A DNA stretch of 64,000 nucleotides from Deltaproteobacteria bacterium (GTDB taxonomy: Bacteria; Myxococcota_A; UBA9160; UBA6930). Each line of letters begins with the position of its first letter. Position 1 is the stretch's first letter. Of this stretch, positions 1-8,788 are shown piece after piece. Location: NCBI GenBank assembly GCA_028817435.1, contig JAPPPQ010000051.1:1-64000 (forward strand). Reading direction: 5' to 3'. The notes under the pieces were generated by a model, which searched no databases, was not told where the DNA came from, and worked only from the letters and a program-made list of their open reading frames with translations. Both the position numbers and the translations under genes were made by a program.

Positions 1-144
1 CCGGCCGAATCGCCGGCCGCAGATGCGGCGGAGGAGCGGCCCCGGGAGCGGGGCGCGCGCGTCGCGCCGGGAAACATCGGCGGGGGCGGGCGCGCGGGCG
101 GCGCGCGCTTTGGGCGCTCGGGCGAGCGCCGCGAGCGCGGCCCC
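1..144 (+). other. open, coding-like segment in frame with rpsR (5' context cut by window)
   Basis: The frame that holds rpsR is open from base 1 to the ATG at 145, with GC-rich third positions and an Ala/Glu/Arg-rich translation (for example [16 protein letters not shown]). It resembles the charged C-terminal tails often seen on ribosomal protein S6, whose gene normally precedes rpsR. No stop separates it from rpsR. Either S18 has a long N-terminal extension, or S6 and S18 are fused or joined by a frame error, or the true rpsF frame is the second one, which stops at 146-148 in an ATGA overlap. The window cannot decide. Confidence 0.4.
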
Positions 145-441
145 ATGAGCGTGAAGGCGCGGCTGCGCGCCAAGGCCCGCAAGAAGGCCCGCAAGGTGGC
201 GAAGAAGCGCGGCGGCGGCTTCCTGCGCAAGAAGGTCTGCCGCTTTTGCGCAGATTCCAAGCTCGCCATCGAATACAAGGAGCCGAAGGGATTGCGCTAC
301 TTCATCACCGAAACGGGGAAGATGATTCCCCAGCGCATTTCGGGCAACTGCGCGAAGCACCAGCGCGCGGTAGCTACGGCGGTCAAGCGCGCGCGGCAGC
401 TCGCGCTCATGCCCTACACCTCGCACCACGGGGGCGGCTGA
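145..441 (+). CDS. rpsR: 30S ribosomal protein S18
   Basis: S18 is a small-subunit protein that binds 16S rRNA beside S6 in the platform. The family core is plain from about residue 28 on: [18 protein letters not shown], then [17 protein letters not shown] and the C-terminal AIKRAR-type segment ending in ALMPYT. The first 30 residues are a Lys/Arg-rich extension. The ATG at 145 has only a weak Shine-Dalgarno and the frame stays open upstream, so the start is uncertain. The stop overlaps the rplI start (TGATG), which indicates translational coupling in the usual rpsF-rpsR-rplI order. Confidence 0.93.
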   Translation: MSVKARLRAKARKKARKVAKKRGGGFLRKKVCRFCADSKLAIEYKEPKGLRYFITETGKMIPQRISGNCAKHQRAVATAVKRARQLALMPYTSHHGGG

Positions 442-1001
442 TGGCGCAGGTTCGCCTGATTTTGCGCGACGATGTGCCGAAGCTCGGCGACGCCGGCGAT
501 GTGGTGACCGTCCGCCCCGGCTATGCGCGCAACTTCCTGTTGCCCAAGGGCTTGGCCATCGTGGCCACCGAGGCCCGGGTGCGCGAGCTGGAACACCACC
601 GCCGCGCCATTGCCGAGCGCGTCGCCCGGCAGGTGCGCGCCATGCAGGACGAGAAGAAGAAGTTCGACGGGCAAAAGCTCTCTTTCGAGGTGCGGGTGGG
701 CGAAGAGGGCCGGCTCTTCGGCTCGGTCACGGCGTTGCACATCGCCGAGCAGTTGGCCGAGCGCGGGCTCCAGGTAGATCACCGCCGCATCGAACTCGGC
801 AGGCCCATCAAGCAGGTGGGCGAATACCAGGTGCAGGTGAAGTTGCACCGCGAAGTGCGCGCAGAGATTTCGGTGCAGGTCGCCGCCGCAGTGGTGCCCG
901 GCGCGGCGGATGCAGAGGCCGCGGCGGACGAGTCAGCGGCCGCGCCCGCAGCGGAAGCCGCGCAGCCGGATGCCCCGGCGGATTCCGGCGGGGATGGCTG
1001 A
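441..1001 (+). CDS. rplI: 50S ribosomal protein L9
   Basis: L9 binds domain V of 23S rRNA near the L1 stalk. The N-terminal domain is intact (VRLILRDDVPKLGDAGDVV, then VRPGYARNFLLPKGLA), followed by the long connecting helix and the C-terminal RNA-binding domain ending near residue 147. The 186-residue protein is longer than the usual ~150 because of an Ala/Asp/Glu-rich low-complexity tail of about 38 residues. The start at 441 is the ATG that shares a base with the rpsR stop. Its own stop overlaps dnaB by 8 bases. Confidence 0.95.
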   Translation: MAQVRLILRDDVPKLGDAGDVVTVRPGYARNFLLPKGLAIVATEARVRELEHHRRAIAERVARQVRAMQDEKKKFDGQKLSFEVRVGEEGRLFGSVTALHIAEQLAERGLQVDHRRIELGRPIKQVGEYQVQVKLHREVRAEISVQVAAAVVPGAADAEAAADESAAAPAAEAAQPDAPADSGGDG

Positions 1002-2451
1002 TTCCCCGCCGCCGGGGCGCGTGCCGCCGCACAGCCTGGAGGCTGAGCGCGCGGTGCTCTCGGCGCTGCTTCTCGACCCCTCGGCTTTTCACGAAGTGGG
1101 CGCTCTGTTGCGCCCGCAGGATTTCTACCAGCCGGCCCACCAGCACATCGCCCAGGCCATGTTCGCCATTCACAACGAGGGCCGCCCGGTGGACCTCATT
1201 ACGCTCTCCGAATTTCTGAGCGCGCACAAGACGCTGGACGCAGTGGGCGGGGCCGCCGTGCTGGCCGAGATTTCCGACGCCGCCCCCACCGCGGCCAATG
1301 TGATTCACCACGCGGGCATTGTGCGCGACAAGGCCGTGAAGCGGCGCTTGATCGGCGCGGCTTCGGAGATTGTCGAGAATCTCTTCGCCGACGACGAGCG
1401 CAACGCGGACGCCTCTCTGGATTTCGCCGAATCGAAGATATTCGAGCTTTCCAGAAGCCAGAGCCGCTCCGCCTTTCAGAGTCTGCGCGACGAGATGCTG
1501 CCCACCTATGACCACATCGAAAAGATGATGAACCGCGGCGGCGCGCTGACGGGATTGGCTACCGGCTTCAGCGACCTGGACGAGATTACCGGCGGCCTGC
1601 AGGACGGCGAACTGGTGATCATTGCCGCGCGCCCCTCCATGGGCAAGACGGCGCTGGCGCTGAACATCGCCCGCAACGCGGCTTTGGACCACGGCAAGAA
1701 GGTGGCGGTGTTTTCGCTGGAAATGACGACGCGCTCGCTGATCATGCGCCTGCTGTCTTCCGAAGCCAATGTGGATTTTTCACAACTGCGCAGAGGCTAT
1801 CTGCCGAACAACGATTATATGCGCCTGCAACAGGCGGCAGATCATCTCTCGCAGTCCTCCATTTGGGTGGACGACTCGGGTTCGCTCTCCATTCTGGAAA
1901 TCCGCGCCAAGAGCCGCCGCCTGCACGCCGAGCACAATATTGACATGGTCATGGTGGATTACCTGCAGTTGGTGCACGGCGAGGACCGCCGCTCGCGCAA
2001 GGATCTGGAGATCGGCGAGATCAGCAGCGGGTTGAAGGCGCTGGCGAAGGAGCTCGAGCTTCCGGTGGTGGCGCTTTCGCAGTTGAACCGCGGCCCCGAG
2101 CAGCGCGATCCCGACAAGCGCCGCCCGCTGATGGGCGACCTGCGCGAATCCGGCGCCATTGAACAGGACGCCGATGTGGTCGCCTTCATTTACCGCGATG
2201 TGGTTTACAACAAAGAGACCGAAGATCCGCTCAAAGCCGAGATTATCATCGAGAAGCAGCGCAACGGGCCGACGGGCACCGTCAAGCTCAACTTCAAGGG
2301 GCAATACGCGCGCTTCGAGAATCGCAGCGTGCGCGACGACGAAGAATCCGCGCCTCCCGGCGGCGATTTCGTCGGCCCCGAGGACGGCCCCCCCGGCGGC
2401 CCCGACTTCGGCTACGACCCGAACGCCCCCGCAGAGGAGGCGCCCTTCTGA
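994..2451 (+). CDS. dnaB: replicative DNA helicase DnaB
   Basis: DnaB is the hexameric 5'-3' helicase that unwinds DNA at the replication fork. The 485-residue protein has the N-terminal primase-interacting domain (SLEAERAVLSALLLDP at about 14-29) and a RecA-type motor domain with Walker A ARPSMGKT at about 212-219. Walker B lies near DMVMVDYLQLVHG, and the DnaB-specific segment GDLRESGAIEQDADVV is present. No intein interrupts it. The ATG at 994 lies inside the rplI end, giving an 8-base overlap and the classic rpsR-rplI-dnaB order. The C-terminus is a Pro/Gly/Asp-rich tail. Confidence 0.96.
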   Translation: MADSPPPGRVPPHSLEAERAVLSALLLDPSAFHEVGALLRPQDFYQPAHQHIAQAMFAIHNEGRPVDLITLSEFLSAHKTLDAVGGAAVLAEISDAAPTAANVIHHAGIVRDKAVKRRLIGAASEIVENLFADDERNADASLDFAESKIFELSRSQSRSAFQSLRDEMLPTYDHIEKMMNRGGALTGLATGFSDLDEITGGLQDGELVIIAARPSMGKTALALNIARNAALDHGKKVAVFSLEMTTRSLIMRLLSSEANVDFSQLRRGYLPNNDYMRLQQAADHLSQSSIWVDDSGSLSILEIRAKSRRLHAEHNIDMVMVDYLQLVHGEDRRSRKDLEIGEISSGLKALAKELELPVVALSQLNRGPEQRDPDKRRPLMGDLRESGAIEQDADVVAFIYRDVVYNKETEDPLKAEIIIEKQRNGPTGTVKLNFKGQYARFENRSVRDDEESAPPGGDFVGPEDGPPGGPDFGYDPNAPAEEAPF

Positions 2452-2456
2452 GCGGG

Positions 2457-3419
2457 ATGCACCGCGCGCGCGGCTTGTTGCGGCGCAGGCTGAAGCCGCG
2501 CGCCATTGGCGCGAAGGGCGCAGCGGCCACGCTGGCCGTTGCCGCGCCGGGCTTCGCCATTGATGCGGAGCGCCTGGCGGCGGGCGAATCGCGGCTGGCA
2601 GCGCATGGCTTTGCCGCGCAGCGCCGCCCGGATCTGGCGGCGCCGCTGCCCCGTTCCGGCGCGGCCGATATCGGCCTGGCCGGAAGCGACGCCAGCCGCG
2701 CCGCCGAGCTGCAGCGCTGGCTCGCCGATCCCGGGGTGGATGCGATTCTCTGCGCGCGCGGCGGCTACGGCTGCCAGCGCATTTTGCCGCTGCTGCGCCC
2801 GCGGGATTTCCGCCGGGCGCGCAAGCCGCTGGTGGGCTTCAGCGATGTGACCGCGCTGCTGCTCTGGCAGTTTCGCCGCGCAAAGTTGGTGGGTTTTCAC
2901 GGCCCCATGTTCGATGCGGCGGCGGGTCCGGACGATGCGGAACTGGAACGCCTGGCCCAGGCGCTGCGCGGCGAGCAACTTGCGCCGCTGGCCGGACACG
3001 GCGCAGCAGCGGGTGTGGCCGAAGGGCCGCTGCTCGGCGGCTCCCTTACCATGATTGCGGCGAGCCTCGGCACGGATTTCGAGATTCGCGCGCGCGGCGC
3101 AATTCTGCTCTTCGAGGAAATTGGCGAGCGCCCCTACGCGATTGATCGCATGATGCGGCAGTTGCGCGCGGCGGGGGTGCTGCAGCGCGCGGCGGGTTTT
3201 GGCGTGGGGCATTTGGTGGGCTGCGGCGATGTCAAGCGCCCGCACGCCAGCGCCGAAGAAGTGCTGCGCGAAAACCTGGGCGAGCTGGGCAAACCGCTGG
3301 TGCTGGGTTTGCCCTTCGGCCACCGGAGTCCGAACATGGTTTGGCCGCTGGGCGTGCGGGGGCGGCTCGACGCTGCGGCGGGCACCCTGGAAGTTCTGGA
3401 AGCGGGGGTGCAGCGGTGA
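2457..3419 (+). CDS. LD-carboxypeptidase, peptidase S66 (LdcA/MccF) family
   Basis: LdcA enzymes cut the terminal D-Ala from tetrapeptide stems during cytoplasmic murein recycling. The 320-residue protein shows the family hallmarks: ARGGYGCQRILP, then VGFSDVTALL with the nucleophile Ser at about 129. The acid lies in FEEIGERPY and the His in LPFGHRSPNMVWPLG, giving the Ser-Glu-His triad. It starts 5 bases after dnaB and ends just before a serine hydrolase and mpl, so the block fits muropeptide recycling. A MccF-like self-immunity role is the alternative within the family, but the neighbours favour recycling. Confidence 0.88.
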   Translation: MHRARGLLRRRLKPRAIGAKGAAATLAVAAPGFAIDAERLAAGESRLAAHGFAAQRRPDLAAPLPRSGAADIGLAGSDASRAAELQRWLADPGVDAILCARGGYGCQRILPLLRPRDFRRARKPLVGFSDVTALLLWQFRRAKLVGFHGPMFDAAAGPDDAELERLAQALRGEQLAPLAGHGAAAGVAEGPLLGGSLTMIAASLGTDFEIRARGAILLFEEIGERPYAIDRMMRQLRAAGVLQRAAGFGVGHLVGCGDVKRPHASAEEVLRENLGELGKPLVLGLPFGHRSPNMVWPLGVRGRLDAAAGTLEVLEAGVQR

Positions 3420-3426
3420 GGTTGCA

Positions 3427-4593
3427 ATGCGGCGCGCGCTGATTCAGCGCCGGCTCGCCCGGGTGGATCGCGCGCTGGACCGCGCCATTGCCGCGGCCGA
3501 AGCGCCCGGCGCAGTGGTGCTGGCGCGTATGCGACGCGAGGGCGAGCTGCTGGAGCACGCCTCGGTGCGCGGCCTGGCGGTGTCGCGCCCCGAGCGCATT
3601 GCCATGGCGCGCAACACCGTCTTCGATCTCGCCTCGCTCACCAAGGTGATGGCCACCGCCACGGCGCTGATGCTGTTGGTGGAAGAGGGCGCAGTTGCGC
3701 TGGACGATCCGGTGTCGCGCCACTTGCCCCCCGGCGCATGGCGCGACAAGGACGCGGTGACGCTGCGCCATTTGCTCACGCACTCTTCCGGTTTGCGGCC
3801 CTGGCGCGCTTATCACGAAGCGCTGCTCGAACGCGAGCGGCGGCAGGGCGAGCGCTGGCTCGGCACGCCCAGGGGCCGGCAATGGGTGCTGGATTCCATT
3901 TGCCGCTCGGCGCTGGTGCACGAGCCGGGCGCGGCCGCCGTGTATGGCGATCTCGGCTTCATTGTGCTCGGCGCGCTGGTGGAGCAGGTGAGCGGCCGCC
4001 CCCTCGATGTCTTTTGCCGCGAGCGCATTTTCGAGCCGCTCGGCATGCGCGAAACGCGCTTCGCGCCGCCGCCCGCAGCGTCGTCGTCGCCGGAAGCGGA
4101 AGCAGAGACGGCATGGCGGCGCGGCGCGGCGGCTACCGAAAACTGCCCCTGGCGCAAGCGCATTTTGTGGGGCGAGGTGCACGACCCGAACGCCTCGGCC
4201 ATGGGCGGCGTCGCCGGCCACGCCGGACTCTTCGCGCCCGCCGGCGATGTGCTGCACTTCGGCTGGATGCTGGTGGAAGTTTGGCACGGGCGCAGCGCGG
4301 CGTTGCCCCGGGAGCGGCTGCGCGAGTTTGCGGCGCGGCAATCGCTGCCGCCGGATTCGGACTGGGCGCTGGGCTGGGATACGCCCAGCGCGGGCCGCTC
4401 TTCTTCCGGCGCGCATTTTTCCGCCGCTTCCATCGGCCACCTGGGCTTCACCGGCACTTCGCTGTGGATTGATTTCGAGGCCGAGGCCGTGGTGGCGATG
4501 CTCACCAATCGCGTCCACCTGGTTGCAAAGAAGAGCCGCTTCGAGCTGCGCCCGCGCGTTCACGATCTGCTGCGCGAGGCATTCGCGGCCTGA
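3427..4593 (+). CDS. serine hydrolase, beta-lactamase / class C penicillin-binding family
   Basis: A 388-residue serine hydrolase of the family that holds AmpC, esterases and DD-peptidases. It has SLTK at about 70-73 (Ser nucleophile and general-base Lys) and a YGD motif in place of the classical YxN. A C-terminal HLGFTGTSLWID block matches the third conserved element. No signal peptide is visible, so a cytoplasmic role is likely. The ATG at 3427 follows a GAGG and lies 7 bases behind the carboxypeptidase stop. Sitting between an LD-carboxypeptidase and mpl, it may act on murein fragments, but the substrate cannot be read from sequence. Confidence 0.82.
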   Translation: MRRALIQRRLARVDRALDRAIAAAEAPGAVVLARMRREGELLEHASVRGLAVSRPERIAMARNTVFDLASLTKVMATATALMLLVEEGAVALDDPVSRHLPPGAWRDKDAVTLRHLLTHSSGLRPWRAYHEALLERERRQGERWLGTPRGRQWVLDSICRSALVHEPGAAAVYGDLGFIVLGALVEQVSGRPLDVFCRERIFEPLGMRETRFAPPPAASSSPEAEAETAWRRGAAATENCPWRKRILWGEVHDPNASAMGGVAGHAGLFAPAGDVLHFGWMLVEVWHGRSAALPRERLREFAARQSLPPDSDWALGWDTPSAGRSSSGAHFSAASIGHLGFTGTSLWIDFEAEAVVAMLTNRVHLVAKKSRFELRPRVHDLLREAFAA

Positions 4594-4604
4594 GCGGAGG
4601 CGTC

Positions 4605-6047
4605 TTGCACATTCACTTCATTGCGATTGCGGGAACCGGCATGGGTTCGCTGGCGGGATTGCTGCGGGCGCGGGGGCACCGCGTCACCGGTTCCGACGAA
4701 GGCGTGTATCCGCCCATGAGCGATTCGCTTGCGGCCTGGGGCATTCCGGTTGCGCTCGGCTTTCGCCCGGAGAATGTGCTGGCAGAGCGCCCGGATCTGG
4801 TGGTGATTGGCAACGCCGTGCGCGCCGAAAACCCCGAGGCGCGCGCGGTCATGGAGGCGGGCATTCCCCACCAATCCTTTCCCCAGGCGCTTTTCGAGCA
4901 CGCCATGCGCGGCCGCCGCCGCATTGCAGTAACCGGCACCCATGGCAAGACCACCACCACGAGCATGGTGGCGACTCTGCTGCACGAAGCGGGGCGCGAT
5001 CCCTCCATGCTGGTGGGCGGCATTGCGCAAAACTTCGACGGCAGCTTCCGCGACGGCGCGGGTCCCGACTTCGTGGTGGAGGGCGACGAATACGACACCG
5101 CTTTCTTCGACAAGTCTCCCAAGTTTCTGCACTACCGCCCGCAGATTGCGATTCTCACTTCCATTGAGTTCGATCACGCCGATGTGTATCGGGATCTCGG
5201 ACATATGCAGGGCGAGTTCGCCAAACTGCTGCGCGCCATGCCCCGGGATGGCGCGGTGGTGGCCGCCGCCGGCAGCGAGGCGATTGAAGAGGTGCTTCGC
5301 CACGCGCCCTGCCGCGTGCTGCGCTACGGCGTGGAAAGCGCCGCCGCCGATTTTTGCGCGCAAAACCTGGAGGCCGGCCCCGAAGGCACGCGCTTTGGAA
5401 TTGAAACCAGCGCGCCGCCCGCCGCGCCGCAATCTTCCGGCGGGCAGATCCGCGCGCTGCTGCCCGCCTATGGCGCTTACAATGTGAACAATGCGCTGGC
5501 TGCAGTTGCCGCGGCGCAGTTGTGCGGCGTGCCGCTGGCGCAGGCGGCGGCGGCGCTTGCGGCCTGGCGGGGCGTGAAGCGCAGACAAGAAGTGCGCGGC
5601 GCGGCCCGCGGCATTACGCTGGTGGACGACTTTGCCCACCACCCGACTGCAGTGCGCGAAACCCTGGCGGGGTTGCGCGCGCGCTTTCCGGGCCGCCGCC
5701 TGGTGGCGGTTTTTGAGCCGCGCTCCAACACCAGCCGCCGCGCGCGCTTCGAAGCAGATTTTGCCCGCGCGCTGCAAGCCGCCGATTTTGTTTTGATTCA
5801 ACAGGTGGCGGACGGGGCGCTTTACAGCGCCTTTGGCGAAACCCCGGAGCGGCTCGACGCCGGGCGGGTCGCCGCGCAGCTCGAAACCGCCGGCACCCCC
5901 GCCGCGGCCTGCGCGGATGTGGACGCCATAGTCGAGCGCCTGGCCGCAAGCTGCGAGCCGGGCGATGTCGTTGTTACCCTGAGCAACGGCGGCTTCGGCG
6001 GAATTTGGGAGCGCCTGCTGCAGCGGTTCGAAGCGCCGCAGAGCTGA
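4605..6047 (+). CDS. mpl: UDP-N-acetylmuramate:L-alanyl-gamma-D-glutamyl-meso-DAP ligase
   Basis: Mpl reattaches recycled murein tripeptide to UDP-MurNAc, bypassing MurC-E. The 480-residue Mur-ligase protein has an N-terminal Rossmann domain (HFIAIAGTGMGSLAGLL), an ATP site VTGTHGKTTTT at about 109-119, the EGDEYDTAFFDKSPKF segment typical of Mpl rather than MurC, and the C-terminal domain with DDFAHHPTAV. It starts at TTG 4605: a clean GGAGG at 4596-4600 precedes it, and the protein must begin there to keep the first beta strand. It is the last gene of the plus-strand block and faces thiD tail to tail. Confidence 0.92.
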   Translation: MHIHFIAIAGTGMGSLAGLLRARGHRVTGSDEGVYPPMSDSLAAWGIPVALGFRPENVLAERPDLVVIGNAVRAENPEARAVMEAGIPHQSFPQALFEHAMRGRRRIAVTGTHGKTTTTSMVATLLHEAGRDPSMLVGGIAQNFDGSFRDGAGPDFVVEGDEYDTAFFDKSPKFLHYRPQIAILTSIEFDHADVYRDLGHMQGEFAKLLRAMPRDGAVVAAAGSEAIEEVLRHAPCRVLRYGVESAAADFCAQNLEAGPEGTRFGIETSAPPAAPQSSGGQIRALLPAYGAYNVNNALAAVAAAQLCGVPLAQAAAALAAWRGVKRRQEVRGAARGITLVDDFAHHPTAVRETLAGLRARFPGRRLVAVFEPRSNTSRRARFEADFARALQAADFVLIQQVADGALYSAFGETPERLDAGRVAAQLETAGTPAAACADVDAIVERLAASCEPGDVVVTLSNGGFGGIWERLLQRFEAPQS

Positions 6048-6073
6048 AGCCGCGCGCTGCTTGTGGTGCGCGG

Positions 6074-6904
6074 TTATTGCGCGGGGTTTGCGCCGAAGAC
6101 CAGCAGGCGCGCGCCTTTGCCGGCTTGTTGCGATTCGGCAATTGCGCCGCGCACAAAATCGCGCGCGCGCTGCACTGCGTCGAACATTGCAGCGCCCCTG
6201 GCCAGGTGCGCGGCGCAGGCGGCGGCCAGCGCGCAGCCGGTGCCGTGGACGGGCCCCCGCGCCAGCCGCTCGCCCGTCAGCCAGGCGATTTGCACGCCGC
6301 CGCCCGCGCCGTCTGCGCCGTCCGCGCGCTGGGCGAGGCAATCGTCGGGCGCGCCCTCGGCGTGGCCGCCCTTCACCAGCGCGGCGGCTGCGCCCAGTTC
6401 CAGCACGCAGGCGCGGGCGGCGGCTTCCACCCCGGCGCGGCTTGAAACATCGCGCCCGCACAGCGCCTCGGCCTCGGCCAGGTTGGGAAGCAGCAGGGCC
6501 GCCCGCGCGCAGAGCTGCCGCAGCCCGTCCCAGGCCCGGCGTTCCAGCAGCGGCGTTCCATCGCTGGCGAAGAGCAGCGGATCCAGCACCAGCGGCGGGG
6601 CGGGTTCGGCCAGCTCGCCCAGGCATTGCGCCACGGCGCGCAGCACATCGTCGCTGGCGAGCATGCCGAGCTTCACCGCGTGGGGGCGCAGATCGCCGAG
6701 CAGCGCGCGCAACTGCCCCTGCACCACGCTGGGAAAAACCGGCAGCACCTGCAGCACCGCCGCCGTGTTCTGCACGGTCAGGGCCGTGGGCACCCCCGCG
6801 CCGTGCACCCCCAGCGCCCGGAACACCTGCAAATCAAGCTGCAGCCCGGCCCCGCCCGTGGGATCGGAGCCGGCCACGCTGAGCGCAATGCGCATGGGCT
6901 GCAT
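6074..6904 (-). CDS. thiD: hydroxymethylpyrimidine/phosphomethylpyrimidine kinase
   Basis: ThiD phosphorylates HMP and then HMP-P for thiamine pyrophosphate synthesis. The 276-residue ribokinase-fold protein opens with IALSVAGSDPTGGAGLQLDL and carries VKLGMLAS, LVKGGH and the anion-hole segment VHGTGCALAAA. I chose the ATG at 6904. A second in-frame ATG at 6895 (MRIALSV) is equally possible because neither has a clear Shine-Dalgarno. Other thiamine genes in the window are thiE (13.5 kb) and thiL (59.7 kb), so the pathway is scattered. The adjacent secreted protein at 6968 is divergent. Confidence 0.9.
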   Translation of the reverse strand: MQPMRIALSVAGSDPTGGAGLQLDLQVFRALGVHGAGVPTALTVQNTAAVLQVLPVFPSVVQGQLRALLGDLRPHAVKLGMLASDDVLRAVAQCLGELAEPAPPLVLDPLLFASDGTPLLERRAWDGLRQLCARAALLLPNLAEAEALCGRDVSSRAGVEAAARACVLELGAAAALVKGGHAEGAPDDCLAQRADGADGAGGGVQIAWLTGERLARGPVHGTGCALAAACAAHLARGAAMFDAVQRARDFVRGAIAESQQAGKGARLLVFGANPAQ

Positions 6905-6967
6905 GGGCGGGAATGGTAAGCTCCGCGCGGCGCGCGCGCCCGGGGCGCGGCGCACGGGGGAGCCTTT

Positions 6968-7642
6968 ATGCATGGACGGAAGCGTGGAAGCTGGCTGGCC
7001 GCGGCCGTGGCGCTGTGGTGCGGCGCGGCGGGCGCGCAGGCCGAAACCTGGTATGCGCAGCGCATCAGCAGCGGCGAATGCGTGCCGCTGCGCATTGAGG
7101 ATCTGTGGTCCCGGGGCGCATGGCTGCGCGCCGAAACCGTAATTGGCGGCCGCCCCATCGTCACCATTGTGCGCGGCGACCGCTACACCACCTTGGACCG
7201 GCTTTCGGGCAGCGGCGTTTCGGTGAAGCGCCACCCCAACGCGCTGGCGGCGGACGAGCCGAAGGGCCGCCCCTTCGGCAACGAACTGCGGGAGCTGCAG
7301 CGCGCGGGCGGCGAGCGCGTGGGGGAAGAGGAACTGGGCGGCGGCGCGAAGTGCGCGCTGTGGAGGCTCACCAGCAATGAGGGCCGCACCGAAGTCTGCA
7401 CCAGCCAGGAAGATTCGCCCCGCATTTTCTTCGTGCGCCGCTGGGACCGCGCGAGCAATTGCAATTTGCAGTGGCGCTATGTGCAGTGGCTGCAGGATTT
7501 CGAGGTCAAGGGCAACTTCTTTGCCGCGCCCGCCAAAGCGAAGATTGAAAACTACAGCTATGAGGATTATGTGCAGTCGCTGGGCCAGAGCGCGGCGGGG
7601 TTGGCCTTTCCCCTGCTTTTGCACGGCCCGCGCGAAGAGTAA
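6968..7642 (+). CDS. secreted protein of unknown function
   Basis: I do not recognise this 224-residue protein. It has a clear signal peptide (HGRKRGSWLAAAVALWCG, with likely cleavage after AGAQA) and no further membrane segment, so it should be periplasmic or secreted. Four Cys remain in the mature part (in GECVPL, AKCALW, EVCTSQ and SNCNLQ) and could form two disulfides. The ATG at 6968 follows GGGGGAG with good spacing. It diverges from thiD with a 63-base gap and ends 6 bases before the convergent mrp stop. Codon use matches its neighbours. Confidence 0.75.
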   Translation: MHGRKRGSWLAAAVALWCGAAGAQAETWYAQRISSGECVPLRIEDLWSRGAWLRAETVIGGRPIVTIVRGDRYTTLDRLSGSGVSVKRHPNALAADEPKGRPFGNELRELQRAGGERVGEEELGGGAKCALWRLTSNEGRTEVCTSQEDSPRIFFVRRWDRASNCNLQWRYVQWLQDFEVKGNFFAAPAKAKIENYSYEDYVQSLGQSAAGLAFPLLLHGPREE

Positions 7643-7648
7643 GGCGGC

Positions 7649-8776
7649 TCAGCGCGGATCGTTTACCCAGGTGATGTTGGCATCGGCCAGCGCCGGGGTG
7701 CGGGCCGCCAGCACCGCCAGGCGGCGCGCCGCCGCCCCGGCCACCGCGCGAAAAGCAGCGGCGGCCTCGCTCTCCGGCGCGTGCAGCAAAATAGGCTCGC
7801 CGGCATCGCCTCCCGAGACAATGCGCGGATCTATGGGCACCTCGCCCAGAAAATCCACGCCCAGCTCGTCGGCCACGCGCTTTGCGCCATCTTTGCCGAA
7901 AATCCAGTATTTGCGGTCCGGCAAATCCGGCGGCGAAAACCAGGCCATGTTCTCGACAATGCCCAGCACCGGCACATCCACCTTCTCGAACATGGCGAGC
8001 CCTTTGCGCGCATCTACCAGCGAGAGATCGTTGGCGGTGGTGACGATGATTGCGCCGGAGAGCGGCGCTTGCTGCGTAAGGGTGAGCGCGGCATCGCCCG
8101 TGCCCGGCGGCAGGTCTATCACCAGGTAATCCAGCTCGCCCCATTGCACATCGGTGAGAAACTGCCGGATGAGCCCGTGCACCATGGGGCCGCGCCAGAT
8201 GACCGGCGAGTTTTCGGTGATGAAAAAGCCCATGGACATGAGCCGCAGCCCGTGCTTTTCGAGCGGCAAAATCTTCTTCTCTTCGCCGCGCTGCGAGGTT
8301 TGCGGGCGCTGCGAAATGCCGAGCAGCAGCGGCAGCGAAGGTCCATACACATCGGCGTCCATCAGCCCCACGGTTGCGCCGCTTTCGCGCAGCGCCAACG
8401 CCAGGTTCACGGCGCTGGTGCTCTTGCCCACGCCGCCCTTGCCCGAGGCCACGGCCAGCACATTGCGCACGCCGGGCAACACCTCGCCCGCGCCCCCTGC
8501 GCCCCCTGCGCCGGCCGTGCGTCCGCGCGTGTTGGCGCTCATCGTCACCGCAACGCTGGAAACGCCCGGCAGCGCCCCCACGCGCTCGCGCGCCGCGCGC
8601 TCAAACTCGTCCTTCACCGGGCAGGCGGGGGTGGTGAGCTCAATGGTAAAAGCCACCTCGCCGCCATACACGCGCAGGTGCTTCACAAAGCCCAAATCCA
8701 CAATGCTCTTGCCGAAGTCCGGATCTACAATGGGGCGCAGGGCGTCGAGCACCTGCGCGGTGCTGGGTTGGCTCAT
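7649..8776 (-). CDS. mrp: Mrp/ApbC-type Fe-S cluster carrier ATPase with N-terminal MIP18 domain
   Basis: Mrp proteins are P-loop ATPases that carry and transfer Fe-S clusters in the cytosol. The first ~85 residues form a DUF59/MIP18 domain (RPIVDPDFGKSIVDLGF, with Cys in TTPACPV). A Gly/Ala linker leads to the deviant Walker A SGKGGVGKST at 111-120, followed by DADVYGPSLP and LDYLVIDLPPGTGD. The cluster-binding CxxC normally found after ENM is absent: the segment reads ENMAWFSPPDLPDRKYWIFG. Similar Cys-less versions are known in other phyla, so a carrier role is likely but altered. It is transcribed after the desaturase on the same strand. Confidence 0.88.
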   Translation of the reverse strand: MSQPSTAQVLDALRPIVDPDFGKSIVDLGFVKHLRVYGGEVAFTIELTTPACPVKDEFERAARERVGALPGVSSVAVTMSANTRGRTAGAGGAGGAGEVLPGVRNVLAVASGKGGVGKSTSAVNLALALRESGATVGLMDADVYGPSLPLLLGISQRPQTSQRGEEKKILPLEKHGLRLMSMGFFITENSPVIWRGPMVHGLIRQFLTDVQWGELDYLVIDLPPGTGDAALTLTQQAPLSGAIIVTTANDLSLVDARKGLAMFEKVDVPVLGIVENMAWFSPPDLPDRKYWIFGKDGAKRVADELGVDFLGEVPIDPRIVSGGDAGEPILLHAPESEAAAAFRAVAGAAARRLAVLAARTPALADANITWVNDPR

Positions 8777-8788
8777 GGATTCCTCCGC

